NCBI GenBank assembly: GCA_963575745.1
Contig: CAUYUJ010005008.1
Location: forward strand, 1 to 64,000
Length of the DNA stretch: 64,000 nt
Direction of reading: 5' to 3'
Source of the DNA: Prorocentrum cordatum
Taxonomy: Eukaryota; Sar; Dinophyceae; Prorocentrales; Prorocentraceae
How positions within the stretch are numbered: position 1 is the stretch's first letter; each line of letters starts with the position of its first letter. The notes beneath the pieces are model-generated. The model saw only the letters and a program-made list of their open reading frames with translations, had not been told where the DNA came from and made no database searches. The translations under genes were made by a program, and so were the position numbers. Positions 28,196 through 39,460 of the stretch are shown piece by piece.

Positions 28196-28560
28196 GGAGG
28201 AGGTACGAGGATATAGGACAGGAGGGCGAGGGTGTAGGAGGTAGGAGGAGGACGAGGTAGGAGGAGGGCGAGGGTGCGAGGAGGTAAGAGGACGCGTAAT
28301 ACACGTGACAATTCGTTAAACCCACGTAGCAACAACACGTAAATCAACACGTAAGAACAACACGTAATAACAACACGTACCACACTACGTACAACAACAC
28401 GCAAACCACTACGTAAATGCAACGAAATGTCACATTAACCGTGATATGAGACATACGTAACACAATACGCAAAGCAACCTGTAAAGCATAACACCACGTT
28501 AAAATCACCACATCAAAACAACATGTACAATCACTACGTAAACCAATAGGTAGACATCAT
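28196..28560 (+). repeat. AGG-rich tract then AACAACACGTAA repeat, unit 1
   Basis: GGTAGGAGGAGG-type sequence to about 28290, then about 20 spaced copies of ACACGTAA or ACTACGTAA separated by 5-15 bp of AAC-rich sequence. No gene seen. Confidence 0.8.
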
Positions 28561-28755
28561 AACACGTAAAAGCACGTCCACAGCATCACGCCCAGCACGA
28601 TTGCATCCAGCAGCACAATTGCGACTACGACAAACAACATCAAGACCAGCACGATAGCCGACGCTAGCACGACTGCGACAGGCACCATGACGCCCTGCAC
28701 GACGGCATCCATCAGCACAACTACGACTGCGACAAACAACGTCACGCTCCCATCA
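28561..28755 (+). repeat. ~102-bp duplication rich in CAGCACGA, unit 1
   Basis: GCATCCAGCAGCACAATTGC at about 28602 recurs as GCATCCATCAGCACAACTAC at about 28704, each followed by GACAAACAAC. The minus strand translates to a hydrophobic Val/Leu/Met run; I do not call it a gene because it crosses into the next repeat. Confidence 0.7.
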
Positions 28756-28767
28756 CTCTTATCCGCA

Positions 28768-28934
28768 AGGTGGATCGCGGGTGGGTCGCAGGTGGGTCGC
28801 GGGTGGGTCGCGGGCAAGTCGCGGGGTGGATCGCGGGTGGGTCGCGAGGTGGGTCGCGGTGTGGGTCGCGGGGTGGGTCGCGGGTGGGTCGCTGGCGGGT
28901 CGCGGGGTGGGTCGCGGGGCAGGCCCGTACCCTT
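28768..28934 (+). repeat. GGGTGGGTCGC minisatellite, unit 1
   Basis: About fifteen copies of a 10-12-bp GGTGGGTCGCGG repeat lead directly into the 187-bp array of the next unit (CCCGTACCCTTGGGCCGACA). Confidence 0.88.
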
Positions 28935-30058
28935 GGGCCGACATGCCATGAGCCTAAATGGCAACAACATCGGGGGGCGGACGGGGCGGAAGCCCTACAG
29001 CCCTACGAGGGCCCCTGCAGGAGAGACCCCGAAAGACCTCGAGAGGCCGCGGAGACCCGACGCCGATTTCGGCACACCCCTCCCGCGGATCGCGGGCGCT
29101 GCAGTTGGCCCGCGTACCCTTGAGCCGAAATGCCATGAACCAAACTGGCTACAGCATCGGGGGGCGGACGGGGCGGAAGCCCTACAGCCCTACGAGGGCC
29201 CCTGCAGGAGAGACCCCGAAAGACCTCGAGAGGCCGCGGAGACCCGACGCCGATTTCGGCACACCCCTCCCGCGGATCGCGGGCGCTGCAGTTGGCCCGC
29301 GTACCCTTGAGCCGAAATGCCATGAACCAAACTGGCTACAGCATCGGGGGGCGGACGGGGCGGAAGCCCTACAGCCCTACGAGGGCCCCTGCAGGAGAGA
29401 CCCCGAAAGACCTCGAGAGGCCGCGGAGACCCAACGTCGATTTCGGCACACCTCTCCCGCGGATCGCGGGCGCTGCAGCTGGCCCGCGCGCCCTTGAGCC
29501 GAGATGCCATGAACCAACATGGCTACAGCATCGGGGGGCGGAGGGGGCGGAAGCCCTACAACCCTACGAGTGTCCCTGCAGGAGAGACCCCGAAAGACCT
29601 CGAGAGGCCGCGGAGACCCGACGCCGATTTTGGCACATCCCTCCCGCGGATCGCGGGCGCTGCAGCTGGCCCGCGTGCCCTTGAGCCGAGATGCCATGAA
29701 CCAAAATGGCTACAGCATCGGGGGGCGGAGGGGGCGGAAGCCCTACAACCCTACGAGTGCCCCTGCAGGAGAGACCCTGAAAGACCTCGAGAGGCCGCGG
29801 AGACCCGACGCCGATTTTGGCACACCCCTCCCGCGGATCGCGGGCGCTGCAGCTGGCCCGCGTACCTTTGAGCCGAAATGCCATGAGCCAAAATGGCTAC
29901 AACATCGGGGGGCGGAGGGGGCGGAAGCCCTACGGCCCTACGAGGGCCCCTGCAGGACAGGCCCCGAAAAACCTCGAGAGGCCGCGGAGACCCGACGCTG
30001 ATTTCGGCACACCCCTCCTGCGGGTCGCGGGCGCTGCAGCTGGCCCGCGTACCCTTGA
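28935..30058 (+). repeat. 187-bp satellite array, unit 2
   Basis: Same six-monomer array. Monomers 2 and 3 begin with the AACCAAACTGGCTAC variant, where unit 1 has AAGCAAACTGGATAC, so monomer types have been exchanged between copies. Confidence 0.93.
29868..29902 (-). other. Spliced leader plus relict spliced leader, unit 2
   Basis: Same composite signature in the last monomer of the unit-2 array, identical to that at 934-968. Confidence 0.7.
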
Positions 30059-31250
30059 CGAGGGTATAACGAGCCTGGAGGATAAAGCGCGCTGGGGGGA
30101 GGGTAACACGAGCCTGGAGGAGGGTAAAGCGAGCCTGGAGGAGAGTAAAACGAGGCTGGAGGAGGGTATAACGAGCCTGGAGAATAAAGCACGCTGGGGG
30201 GAGGGTAACACGAGCCTGGAGGAGGGTAAAACGAGCCTGGAGGAGAGTAAAACGAGGCTGGAGGAGGGTATAACGAGCCTGGAGGATAAAGCGCGCTGGG
30301 GGGAGGGTAACACGAGCCTGGAGGAGGGTAAAACGAGCCTGGAGGAGAGTAAAACGAGCCTGGAGGAGGGTATAACGAGCCTGGAGAATAAAGCACGCTG
30401 GGGGGAGGGTAACACGAGCCTGGAGGATGGTAAAACGAGCCTGGAGGGAGTCAAAACGAGGCTGGAGGAGGGTAAACCGAGCCTGAAAAAAAGTAAAACG
30501 AGCCTGGGAGAAGGTAAATTGAGCCTGGAGGAGGGTAACACGAGCCTGGAGGAGGGTAAAAGGAGCCTGGAGGAGGGTAAAAAGAGCCTGGAGGAGGGTA
30601 AAACGAGCCAGGGAGGGGGTAAAACGAGCCTGGAGGAAGGTAAAACGAACCTGCATGAGGGTAAAACGACACCGGAAGATGGTAAAACGAGTCTGGAGGA
30701 GGGTGAAACGAGCCTGGAGGAGGGTAGAACGAGCCTGGAGGAGGGTAAAACGAGCCTGGAGGATAAAGCGCGCTGGGGGGAGGCTAACACAAGCCTGGAG
30801 GAGGGTAAAACGAGCCTGGAGGGAGTCAAAACAAGCCGGGAGGAGGGTAAACCGAGCCTGGAAGAAGGTAAAACGAGCCTGGGAGGGGGTAAAACGAGCC
30901 TGGAGGAGGGTAAACCGAGCCTGGAAGAAGGTAAAACGAGCCCGGGAGAGGGTAAAAGGAGCCTGGAGGAGGGTAACATGAGCCTGGAGGAAGCTAAAAC
31001 GAGCCTGGGAGGGGTAAAACGAGCCTGTAGGAGGGTAAAACGAGCCTGGAGGACGGTAAAACAAGCCTGCATGAGGGTAACACGAAACTGGATGATGGTA
31101 AAACGAGCCTGGAGGAAACGAGCCTGGCGGAGGGTAGAACGAGCCTGGAGGAGGGTAAAACGAGCCTGGAGGATAAAGCGCGCTGGGGGGAGGGTAACAC
31201 AAGCCTGGAGGAGGGCAAAACGAGCCTGAAGGAAGGTAAAACGAGGTGGG
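30059..31250 (+). repeat. 21-bp minisatellite, unit 2
   Basis: Clean copy of the 21-bp array, with an uninterrupted plus-strand frame (29817-31229) and minus-strand frames that are purely heptad translations of the repeat. Confidence 0.93.
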
Positions 31251-31287
31251 AGGGACCTTTGCGACGATCTGCCGTGACCTGCAGGGC

Positions 31288-31531
31288 CTCCCAATCCTTC
31301 TCCTTTTCCTCCTCCTCCTCCTCCTCCTCCTCCTCCTCCTCCGTCTCCTCTGGCCATTCCTCTCCTCAGGCAGTGCCCCCCCTCTTCCTGCGTCCTCCGC
31401 CCTTTCCCGTCTCCCCCAACCCGCTCCTCCCAACGTGGTCCGCCCTTGCCCTCCCCTCCTTCCACCCCGTCCCTGTCGCTGTCACGGCGCGCGCGCGAAG
31501 TAGAGAGAGAAAGAGGGAGAGAACGGGAAAA

Positions 31532-31564
<33 letters not shown>

Positions 31565-31565
31565 C
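31288..31565 (+). repeat. (TCC)n and (GA)n tracts, unit 2
   Basis: Collinear copy of the pyrimidine and purine tracts. Confidence 0.9.
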
Positions 31566-31668
31566 ACAACGGACGAACGGACGACGGACGAATGACGAAG
31601 ATACGATGCTGATTGTAGCACGATGGTGTTGGCGCTGCGTAAAAACATGCGCAATGCAAGTAACCCGT

Positions 31669-32670
31669 TCAAGCTTTGCTCTTCCGCCGATGACGCGCCA
31701 TTTTGAAATACACTTGAAAGAACCGTTCGTGCATGCAGCAATTGCAGGCGTATGTGAGCCACGATTTCAGCGCCACTATTTCGTCGGAGTCAAAAGAAAT
31801 GCGATGCACACTCTGTTGTCCGTGGTTGAAAACTTTTGCTTCCCACTTGTAATTGATCATATCATCCAATAAAGTGCAATATTCAACATAAGCCAAGGCC
31901 ATTAACATCCCGGCATCTTGTTCTTTTACCTTTGGCACATTCTTTTTCAAAGGATTGTGAAACACATGAACGCCATCTGTATTTTCCGGAGCACGGCAAG
32001 TTTGAAGGGGCGCCTTTTGGAAATCTCCAACGAACCTCTTGAATAGCTTCAATGTGTTTTGCCTGGATGTGTAATGTTTGCAATACTGCCACACCGCAAT
32101 AGGGGCCAGGTTTGGGTCATCAGATTCAAAAGATGGCTCCGCGTTCACAATGTTCAAAAGTTGGAATGCCCAAATGGTGTGTTGGCAGATGAAGGCGCCG
32201 TAATTGTTGATTTGTTTTCGTAAAGCGAATGCGGCCTCCTTGCTGTCGCGTGGCATCTTGCCACAGATGAACGAATGAAAGACCTCGCCACCGCGGAAGA
32301 CCCAGCGTGGCGAACGGGGGTGTAAAGAACAAGTGTTGATTGAATAATCCTTCGATGATTGTTTCATTCGTTTTTTCCAACCCTTGCAGTCGGTCCACAT
32401 TTTCAACGAGATGTCTGCCATGATTTCCATGATCGGGGAAGAAGACCCGCAAAGCGCCGACAGATTGTCGTGGAAGAAATGTAGAAGCGGGAGGCAACGG
32501 GTGAACACCCATAAGATTAAGTACACTGTCTGTTCAATAGAAGACTGTGCCGCCTTATCCGCCACCGCGCAGCCGCGCGTCGAATGCAGCGCAATCAGGT
32601 CCCATTGGTTCCTCAATATTGGCAAGGGATTGTTCCCAACCGCCCTTTGGTGTTGAATCCTCGTTATCAG
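31669..32670 (-). CDS. Unrecognised protein, intact copy (unit 2)
   Basis: Open minus-strand frame of about 333 codons outside the satellite. The frame stays open upstream to 32916, but residues 1-82 of that longer frame are only the translated 89-bp satellite, so the true start is unclear; the first internal Met (MEIMADIS) is at 32430 and gives 254 residues. Visible features: a hydrophobic segment (TVYLILWVFTRCLPLLHFF) that could be one membrane helix if translation starts upstream; several Trp, Cys and His residues; a basic C-terminus (ARHRRKSKA). Composition is normal for a protein and unlike the GC-rich surroundings, so it may come from a mobile or foreign element. I recognise no catalytic motif. 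It could be one exon of a larger gene or a decayed element. Confidence 0.5.
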   Translation of the reverse strand: MITRIQHQRAVGNNPLPILRNQWDLIALHSTRGCAVADKAAQSSIEQTVYLILWVFTRCLPLLHFFHDNLSALCGSSSPIMEIMADISLKMWTDCKGWKKRMKQSSKDYSINTCSLHPRSPRWVFRGGEVFHSFICGKMPRDSKEAAFALRKQINNYGAFICQHTIWAFQLLNIVNAEPSFESDDPNLAPIAVWQYCKHYTSRQNTLKLFKRFVGDFQKAPLQTCRAPENTDGVHVFHNPLKKNVPKVKEQDAGMLMALAYVEYCTLLDDMINYKWEAKVFNHGQQSVHRISFDSDEIVALKSWLTYACNCCMHERFFQVYFKMARHRRKSKA

Positions 32671-32672
32671 GG

Positions 32673-33364
32673 GCCGCGAAACGTGCGAGGGGTGTGCCGA
32701 AATTGGTGTGTGGGCGGCATGCGGGCGCAGCCAGTGGGGCCTTCGGCGGAGCTCCCTATGGGGCCGCGAAACGCGCGAGCGGCGTTCCGAAATGGGTGTG
32801 GGGGCGGCATGCGGGCGCAGCCACTGAAGCCTTCGGTGGGGTTCCCTATGAGGCCACGAAGCGTGTGAGCGGTGTGCCGGAAAGGGGGGGTGGGCGCCGC
32901 ATGCGGGCGCAGCCACTGGGGGCTGCGGTGGAGCTCCGAAGGGGCCACGAAACGTGAGCGGTGTGCTGGAACGGGTGTGGGGGCGGCATGCGGGCGCAAC
33001 CCCTGGGGCCTTCGGTGGAGCTCCCTATGGCACTACGAAGCTTGTGAGGGGCGTGCCGAAATGGGTGCGGGGGCGGCGCGCGGGCGCAGCTAGAGGGGCC
33101 TTCGGTGGAGCTCCCCATGGGGCCACGGAGCGCGTGAGCGGTATTCCGAAATGGGTGTGGGGACGGCATGCGGGCGCAGCCACTGGGGCCCTTGGTGGGG
33201 CTCCCTATGAGGCCACGACAAGTCTGAGGGGGTGCCGAAATGGGTGCGGGGGCGGCGTGCGGGCGCAGCTACGTGTGAGCGGTGTTCCGAAGTGGACGTG
33301 GGGGCGGCGTGCGGGCGCAGTCACTTGAACTTTCGGTGGAGCTCCCTGTGGGGCCACGAAGCGT
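32673..33364 (+). repeat. ~89-bp satellite block A, unit 2
   Basis: Collinear copy of block A with a few substitutions. Confidence 0.9.
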
Positions 33365-33738
33365 GATGGTGTTGTCGACGACGACAACAGTGATGATGCT
33401 GGCGATGATGATGATGGCGACAACGGTAATGATGATACTAATGACGACGCCGACGACGACTGATGATGACTGACTGTGACTGATGGTGATGGTGATGATG
33501 GGTGAGGAGGAGGGGGGGTCAGCGGGAGGAGGATGAGTGAACGCGGTGCGCTGTCTCTCCAAAAGGGGGGCCAACGCCGCAATGTGGTTGGACAACGCAT
33601 GCGCGCACACGCGCGCACGTCAAACAACAATAACTCATTTAAACAGGCTGCGCACAGCATTCCTACAGGGACCCCTTCCCCCCACAAACAACGACTTAGC
33701 CTGGTGACGGGCGAAGCCATTTGCAGTTGTGAGTGCCG
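33365..33738 (+). other. GAT/GAC-rich tract and spacer, unit 2
   Basis: Collinear copy; no gene seen. Confidence 0.7.
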
Positions 33739-34775
33739 CAGTTGAGGGCCCCGTCTTCGGTGGAGCTCCCTGTGGGGCCACGGAACGTGCGAGGGGTGCG
33801 CCGAACTGGGTGGTGGGGGGGTATGCGGACGCAGCCAATGGCGCCTGCAATGGAGCTCTCTGTAAAGCCACGAAACGTGTGATGGGTGTACCGATATGGG
33901 TGGCGTCGAGGCATGCGGGCGCAACCGCTGGGTCCTTCGTGGGAGCTCCCTGTGGGGCCACGAAACTTGTGGCGTGTGTGCAGAAATAGGTGGTGTGGAG
34001 GCATGCGGACGCAGCAATTAAGGCATTTGGTGGAGCTCCTATAGGGCTACGAAGCGTGCGAGGGGTGTGCCGACATTGGTGGCGGGGAGGCATGCGGACG
34101 CAACCGCTGGCGCCTTTTGTGGAGCTCCCTGTGAGGCAACGAAACTTGTGAGCGGTGTGCCGAAATGGGTGGTGGGGAGGCATGCGGGCGCAGCCGTTGC
34201 GAGAAGGGTGTGCCGACATGGGTGGTGAGGAGGCATGCGGACGCAGCAATTTGGGGCCTGGGGTGGGTCTCCCCATGGGGCCACGATGCGTGCGAGGTGT
34301 GTGCTGGCATGCGTGGTGGGGAAGCATGCGGACGCAGCAATGGAGGCCTTCGGTGGAGCTCCCTATGGGGCCACGAAACGTAAGGGAGGTGCGCCGAAAT
34401 TTGTGGTGGGGAAGCATGCGGACCCTGCCGCTGGGGCCTTCGGTGGAGCTCCCTATGGGGCCACGAAACGATGAGGGGCGTGCCGAAATGGGCGGTGGGG
34501 AAGCATGCGGACCCTGCCACTGGAGCCTTCGGTGGTGCTCCGTATGGGGCCCCGAAACGTGCGAGAGGGGGTCCCGAAATGATTGTCCAGGCGGCGCGCG
34601 GGCGCAGCCACTGGGGCCCTCGGCGGAGCTCCCTATGAGGCCACGAAGCGTACGATGGGGTGTCCCGAAATGAGGGGGGGGGGGGGGGGGGGGGCGCGTG
34701 CGAACGCAACCGCTGGGGCCTTCGGCGGGTGGAGCTCCCTTTGGGGCCGCGGAACGTGCGAGGGGTGCGCCGAAG
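33739..34775 (+). repeat. ~89-bp satellite block B, unit 2
   Basis: Collinear copy; poly-G tract at about 34674-34694. Confidence 0.9.
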
Positions 34776-35145
34776 CTGATGGCGAAACTGGTGACGATGA
34801 TAATGACGACGATGGTGATGAGGACGATAGTGCGATGGTGATGACGATGAGGATGAGGATGATGATGAGGATGGTGAGGGCGGCGATGCTTACGACCGCG
34901 ATGACGACGGCGATGCGACGATTATGATGGGAGGGGTGAGGGGATGAGGGGGAAGGGGGGGGGGGGGGGGGGAGGGGGGGGGGGGTGAGGATGAGGAGGA
35001 GGATGAGGAGGCAGCGGACGCGCGGCGCTGTCTCTTCAACGCGAGGACCCAACGCCGCAGGATGGTCGGGAAAAACGGCCTCCACACCTCGGCCGCCTCC
35101 TGCATCGGATTATGTCTTAACCGTGCAATGGGGGATGCTATGTGG
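34776..35145 (+). other. GAT-rich tract, poly-G and spacer, unit 2
   Basis: Collinear copy with slightly different G-run lengths. Confidence 0.7.
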
Positions 35146-35149
35146 CATC

Positions 35150-35505
35150 TCTAACTAAAGTAACCCCTGCGTTACCCTAGGGGGTCCTGCAGGAATGCGT
35201 ACTTGATCGTGTAGGTGTTCCTACTAGATTCCACATGTAACCCTATAGGATCCTGTATGTAAGCCCATAGGGTCCTAGATGGCCCGATATGGAACCCTCC
35301 ATGGTCCGACATGGTCCGACATGTACCCCTGTAGGATCCTGTGGGATCCCATGTCATCCTAGATGGCCATGTGCGATCCTACATGTAACCCTATCGGGTC
35401 CGATACAAAAACCTACAAGGTATTATATGTCAGCCTATCGGGCGCTATATGTAATCCTGTAGGGTCCTGTATATAAGCATAGTGGATCCTGTATATACTC
35501 CTGGG
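35150..35505 (+). repeat. Degenerate short repeat, unit 2
   Basis: Collinear copy with single substitutions. Confidence 0.65.
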
Positions 35506-35634
35506 CGGTTTGATTGTTTGCTGACATAACTGGGAAGATATCACCCCTGGGACCAGTCGCTTGCGAGATGTTGTAGATTTTGAAACACCGACTCTCTGGT
35601 ATTATTGTTTCTCATACATGGTCGCTGGCTTTTT

Positions 35635-36575
35635 GTCCCTCAAGAAATGACGACGCACTAGCCTTTGCCGATGCCAAACGGAAGCCCGTCTTTCTGCCGC
35701 AGAGGTCGAGCGCGGCTCTTGTGAGCACGAGTTTGATCGGTGTAGTAGATGTTTGCGCCGATGTCGCATTGCTTTCCTTTCTCAGAGACGTTCGCGGGCC
35801 ATTCGTTCTCGAAGCAACTGCAAGACCGTAGCCTTTGGAGGTATCAAACGCACGACTCGGCCCTTCCTGCCGCAGAATTCAAACATGGCTCTTGTGAGCA
35901 CGAGTTTGGTAGGTGTAGTAGATACTTGGGTCGATTTCCTGCTGTTCTCCGTTCTCAGACACGTTCGCGGGCTCTTCGTTCTTCAAGCAATGGCAAAACC
36001 GTAGCTTGTGACTGTATCAAACGCACGACTCGGCTCTCCCTGCCGCGGAGTTCAAACATGGCTCTTGTGAGCACGAGTTTGATAGGTGTAGTAGATGTTT
36101 CTTTCGATGTCCTGTTGCTCCCAGATCCAAGAAACGTTCGCGGGCTCTTCGTTCTTCAAGGAAAGGCAAAGCCGTAGCCTTTGAATGTATCGAACGCACG
36201 ACTCGGCTCTTCCTGCCGCAGAGGTCAAACGTGGCTCTTGTGAGCACGAGTTTGACAGGTGTAGTAGATTGTTCTGTCGATTTCCTGTTGTTCTCCGTTC
36301 TGAGAGACATTGGCGGGCTCTTCGTTCTTGAACCAATGGCAAAGCCGTAGCCTTTCAATGTAGCAAACACGCGACTCGGCTCTTCCTGCCAAAGAGGTCA
36401 AACGTGGCTCTCGTGAGCACGAGTTTGATAGGCGCAGTAGATTGGTCTGTCGACTTCCTGTTGCTATCCGTTCTCAGAAACATTGGCGGGCTCTTCGTTC
36501 TTCAGGCATTGACAAAACAATAGCATTTCACAGTGTCAAACGCACGATTCGGCTCTTTCTGCCGCAGAGGCCAAT
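35635..36575 (+). repeat. 173-bp satellite array, unit 2
   Basis: Collinear copy, same monomer count. Confidence 0.93.
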
Positions 36576-36581
36576 ATGAAT

Positions 36582-37355
36582 TCAAATATCGGAGGTTTCA
36601 TAAGTCAAGTAGATCCCCGGGAGGCCCCAAAAGTCTGGGGGTGGACCCCCATAGGGATCCGCATAGGAATCCCCATGGGAATCCCTTTGGGAAGAGCCGA
36701 AGGCAGACGTATAATAGTCTGCCACGGTGGTCCATTTCTCGTCGTGGCCTCGCGTGACATCGTGGAACCTATTCCCTGCGACCACCGCGGCGTAGGACGA
36801 GTAGTCTTTCAAAAGAGTGTTGTCATAAGCAATGCCTTGCTTGAACATGGGAAAGCAAACGTAGTCGTACAAAATGGATCTTTGATTCAACCGCCCGACA
36901 ACATATCGGAAAATCTCTGGGACGGGTGGGAGTGTGATCTTGGCTCTTTTGGTAGTATTCGATTTGCTGTGGGCCCACTGCTGATGGAATACACCAAATG
37001 TGATTGTGTTCCATTCTGCGTCTTTCAAAATGTTGCCAAATTTCCGCGCGATTAAATAACAGAATATGTGTACGATGCATCTGATTAGTGTCGACCGGCA
37101 CTGCAATTTCTCATTGTCCTCAATTTGCTTGCACTCGACCGACCGCCTGTCCTTGATGCTTCGCGTCGAGGCCGATACTTTTTGCGCCTCCGACAACTCG
37201 TAAACGTCAGCCCCCCGAGGGAAATACGACATCGCAAACTGAATAAACAAGTAGATACTGTCTGGCGAACAAAAGCAAATCTTTGAGCAAACACGCCAGC
37301 TAAGTATTGAGCGTGATGAAGCGACAACCGTTCCAACATACCGACATCGTAACAT
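36582..37355 (-). CDS. Unrecognised 257-aa protein, unit 2
   Basis: Identical reading frame and translation to the unit-1 copy. The region is outside the window in unit 3. Confidence 0.45.
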   Translation of the reverse strand: MLRCRYVGTVVASSRSILSWRVCSKICFCSPDSIYLFIQFAMSYFPRGADVYELSEAQKVSASTRSIKDRRSVECKQIEDNEKLQCRSTLIRCIVHIFCYLIARKFGNILKDAEWNTITFGVFHQQWAHSKSNTTKRAKITLPPVPEIFRYVVGRLNQRSILYDYVCFPMFKQGIAYDNTLLKDYSSYAAVVAGNRFHDVTRGHDEKWTTVADYYTSAFGSSQRDSHGDSYADPYGGPPPDFWGLPGIYLTYETSDI

Positions 37356-37444
37356 GAAAAAACGATACTGGTTTGTATTATATGTTATATTATGTTTCGT
37401 CCCCTCTCCTACCGTCTAATGCATTACCCCTCTTTTTTTCCACG

Positions 37445-37765
37445 CCCGCCCCCGTGCCATCGATTATATCTTGTGTTTCCTCCCATACCCTCGCCTCCCT
37501 ATTATATTCTCCTCATCTCCTCCTGATACCCATCACACTCATCTCTTGTCCTCCTACTGTGTCCTCCTCCTCCTCCTCCTTTTCCTCCTCCCCCCATCAT
37601 CCTCTCCCCCTCCCTTATCCACCTCCTCTTCCTGCACCCCCTCCTTCTCCTCCTCCTCCTCCTCCTCCTCCTCCTCCTCTTCGTACTCCTGCCTGCATCA
37701 ATGTTTCTGCCCTGTCTTCCTGCTTCTCCATGCCCTTTCCCCTCCTTCCCCTCCTCGTCCTCGTC

Positions 37766-37797
<32 letters not shown>

Positions 37798-38120
37798 TAC
37801 CGTCTCCATTCCCCGCCCCCTCCTCCTCTCCACCTCCTAGTCCTACTCCGCATCTTCGTAAGATGGCTCCAATGAATCCTCGCCCCCGTTGTCCTCCGCC
37901 TCCTCCTCCTCCTCGTACTCTCCCTCTTCTTCCTCCTCGTCGTCGTCGTCGTCGTCCTCCATCTCCTCCTCCTCGTCCTCCTCCCCACTCCTCCTCCTCA
38001 TCCTCCTGCTCCTTCTCCTCCTCCTCCTCCTCCTCCCCTCCTCCTCCTCCTCCTCCTCCTCGTCCTCCTCGTCGTCCTCCTCCTCCTCCTCCTCCTCCTC
38101 CTCCTCCCCCTCCCCGTTGT
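37445..38120 (+). repeat. (TCC)n / (GTC)n triplet tracts, unit 2
   Basis: Collinear copy. Confidence 0.9.
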
Positions 38121-38669
38121 AGGTTCGAGCGTCCTTGCCAGCCCGGGCTTCGAATGCTGAAAGACGACCCAAGAGGCCACCAATGTGGCCCCAAGGCCAC
38201 CAATATCGCCCCAAGGCGGCCCCTTTCGTAACCAGGGGTGAACCTGGCATTTCGGCGGCGGGCGAGCTCGGCCGGAGACCCCACCACAAACTCGCGGCGG
38301 CGGCGGCGGTCCCGAACACTAGGTGCACTTCGCAAAAAACAGATTCGGCGACGGCGGCCCGCCCAGACACTGGGGGGCGCAGAGGCTTAGTAGACCTGGT
38401 GATGAGGCCAGCGCTGCAGCGGGAGCACGATTCGGAACGAGCGGAAGCACGGAAATGAGGCCAGCGCTGCAGCGGGAGCACGATTCGGAACGAGCGGGGC
38501 CCGAAAATGAGGCCGGCGCCTCTGCGAGAGCATCATTTTGAAAAAAAATGCAGGCGAAAACCCAACTCCCGGGAATCCTGTGTGTAAAAAAGCAGGACGC
38601 GGGGGGGGGTCGGCTACATTCAGGCCGCCATCGGGGGAAGAGGGAGAGTAGTATTCATATTGAGTAATT
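38121..38669 (+). repeat. Spacer with a 53-bp tandem duplication, unit 2
   Basis: Collinear copy; the duplication is at 38402-38497. Confidence 0.75.
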
Positions 38670-39260
38670 GTGGAGGAGGAGGAGGAGGAGGAGAGGAGGA
38701 GGAGGAGGGGAAGGGGGAGTAGGAGGGGGAGGAGGAGGAGGAGGAGGAGGAGGAGGAGGAGGAGGAGGAGGGAGGAGGAGGAGGAGGAGGAGGAGGAGGA
38801 GGAGGTGGTGGTGGAGGAGGAGGAGGAGGAGGTGTTTCTTGGCGTGGCCCTCAGCTGTACCCAGCGGGCGTTCCCCCGAGACGCCCCCAGATGGCACCTC
38901 GAGACGGCTGGCGGCTCCCCCGCCCGGGCCCCCAAAGGTCCGCGTGCAAAATGTCGGTGCCCAGACCCGTTCCAGGGGTCCACCCTGGCGGAGGAGGATG
39001 AGGAGGAAGAGGAGGAGCAGGAGGACGAGGAGGAGGACGACGACGATGACGAGGAGGTGGAGGAGGAGGAGGAGGAGGAGGAGGACGACGAGGAGGAGGA
39101 GGAGGAATAGGCGGAGGAGGAGGAGGAGGAGCAGGAGCAGGAGGAGGACGAGGAGGAGGAGGAGGAGCAGGAGGACGATGACGAGGAGGAGGAGGACGAC
39201 GACGATGACGAGAAGGAGGAGGAGGAGGAAGAGAAGGACGATGACGACGAGGAGGAGGAC
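38670..39260 (+). repeat. (GGA)n / (GAC)n triplet tracts, unit 2
   Basis: Collinear copy, with small length differences in the GGA tract that reshuffle the repeat-encoded frames. Confidence 0.9.
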
Positions 39261-39355
39261 CCAGCCCGTGGCGACGGGAGGCCTCCCAGAACCTCCAGAA
39301 GGACCACGAAATAGAGGACTCCCAGATGGGATCACAAGGGGATAGGGGTCGGAGG

Positions 39356-39460
39356 ATCGCGCCGCATCGCCGACGCAGCGGCGATGCATCGGCGACGCTG
39401 GCGATGCATCGGCGATGCATCGGCGATGCATCGGCGATGCATCGGCGACGTCGGCGTGGA
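39356..39460 (+). repeat. GATGCATCG short repeat, unit 2
   Basis: Collinear copy. Confidence 0.85.

Larger units (their letters stand above)
1..28934 (+). repeat. 28-kb macrosatellite, unit 1 (28,934 bp)
   Basis: First copy of a direct tandem repeat. The same order of nested satellites, coding islands, rDNA relict and transposase-like gene recurs from 28935 and again from 57048. Offsets to unit 2 change in small steps (28934, 28939, 28945, then 27970 after the 974-bp insertion, 28092, 28125, 28113), so the copies are collinear with few indels. The unit start used here is arbitrary because the window begins inside the 187-bp array. Confidence 0.95.

Noticed and set aside
29751-31762. Long minus-strand open frames (560 and 610 codons) and a plus-strand 470-codon frame over the 21-bp minisatellite
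   Set aside because: They are heptad translations of a 21-bp repeat, which keeps several frames open at once; the unit-1 copy is broken without consequence.
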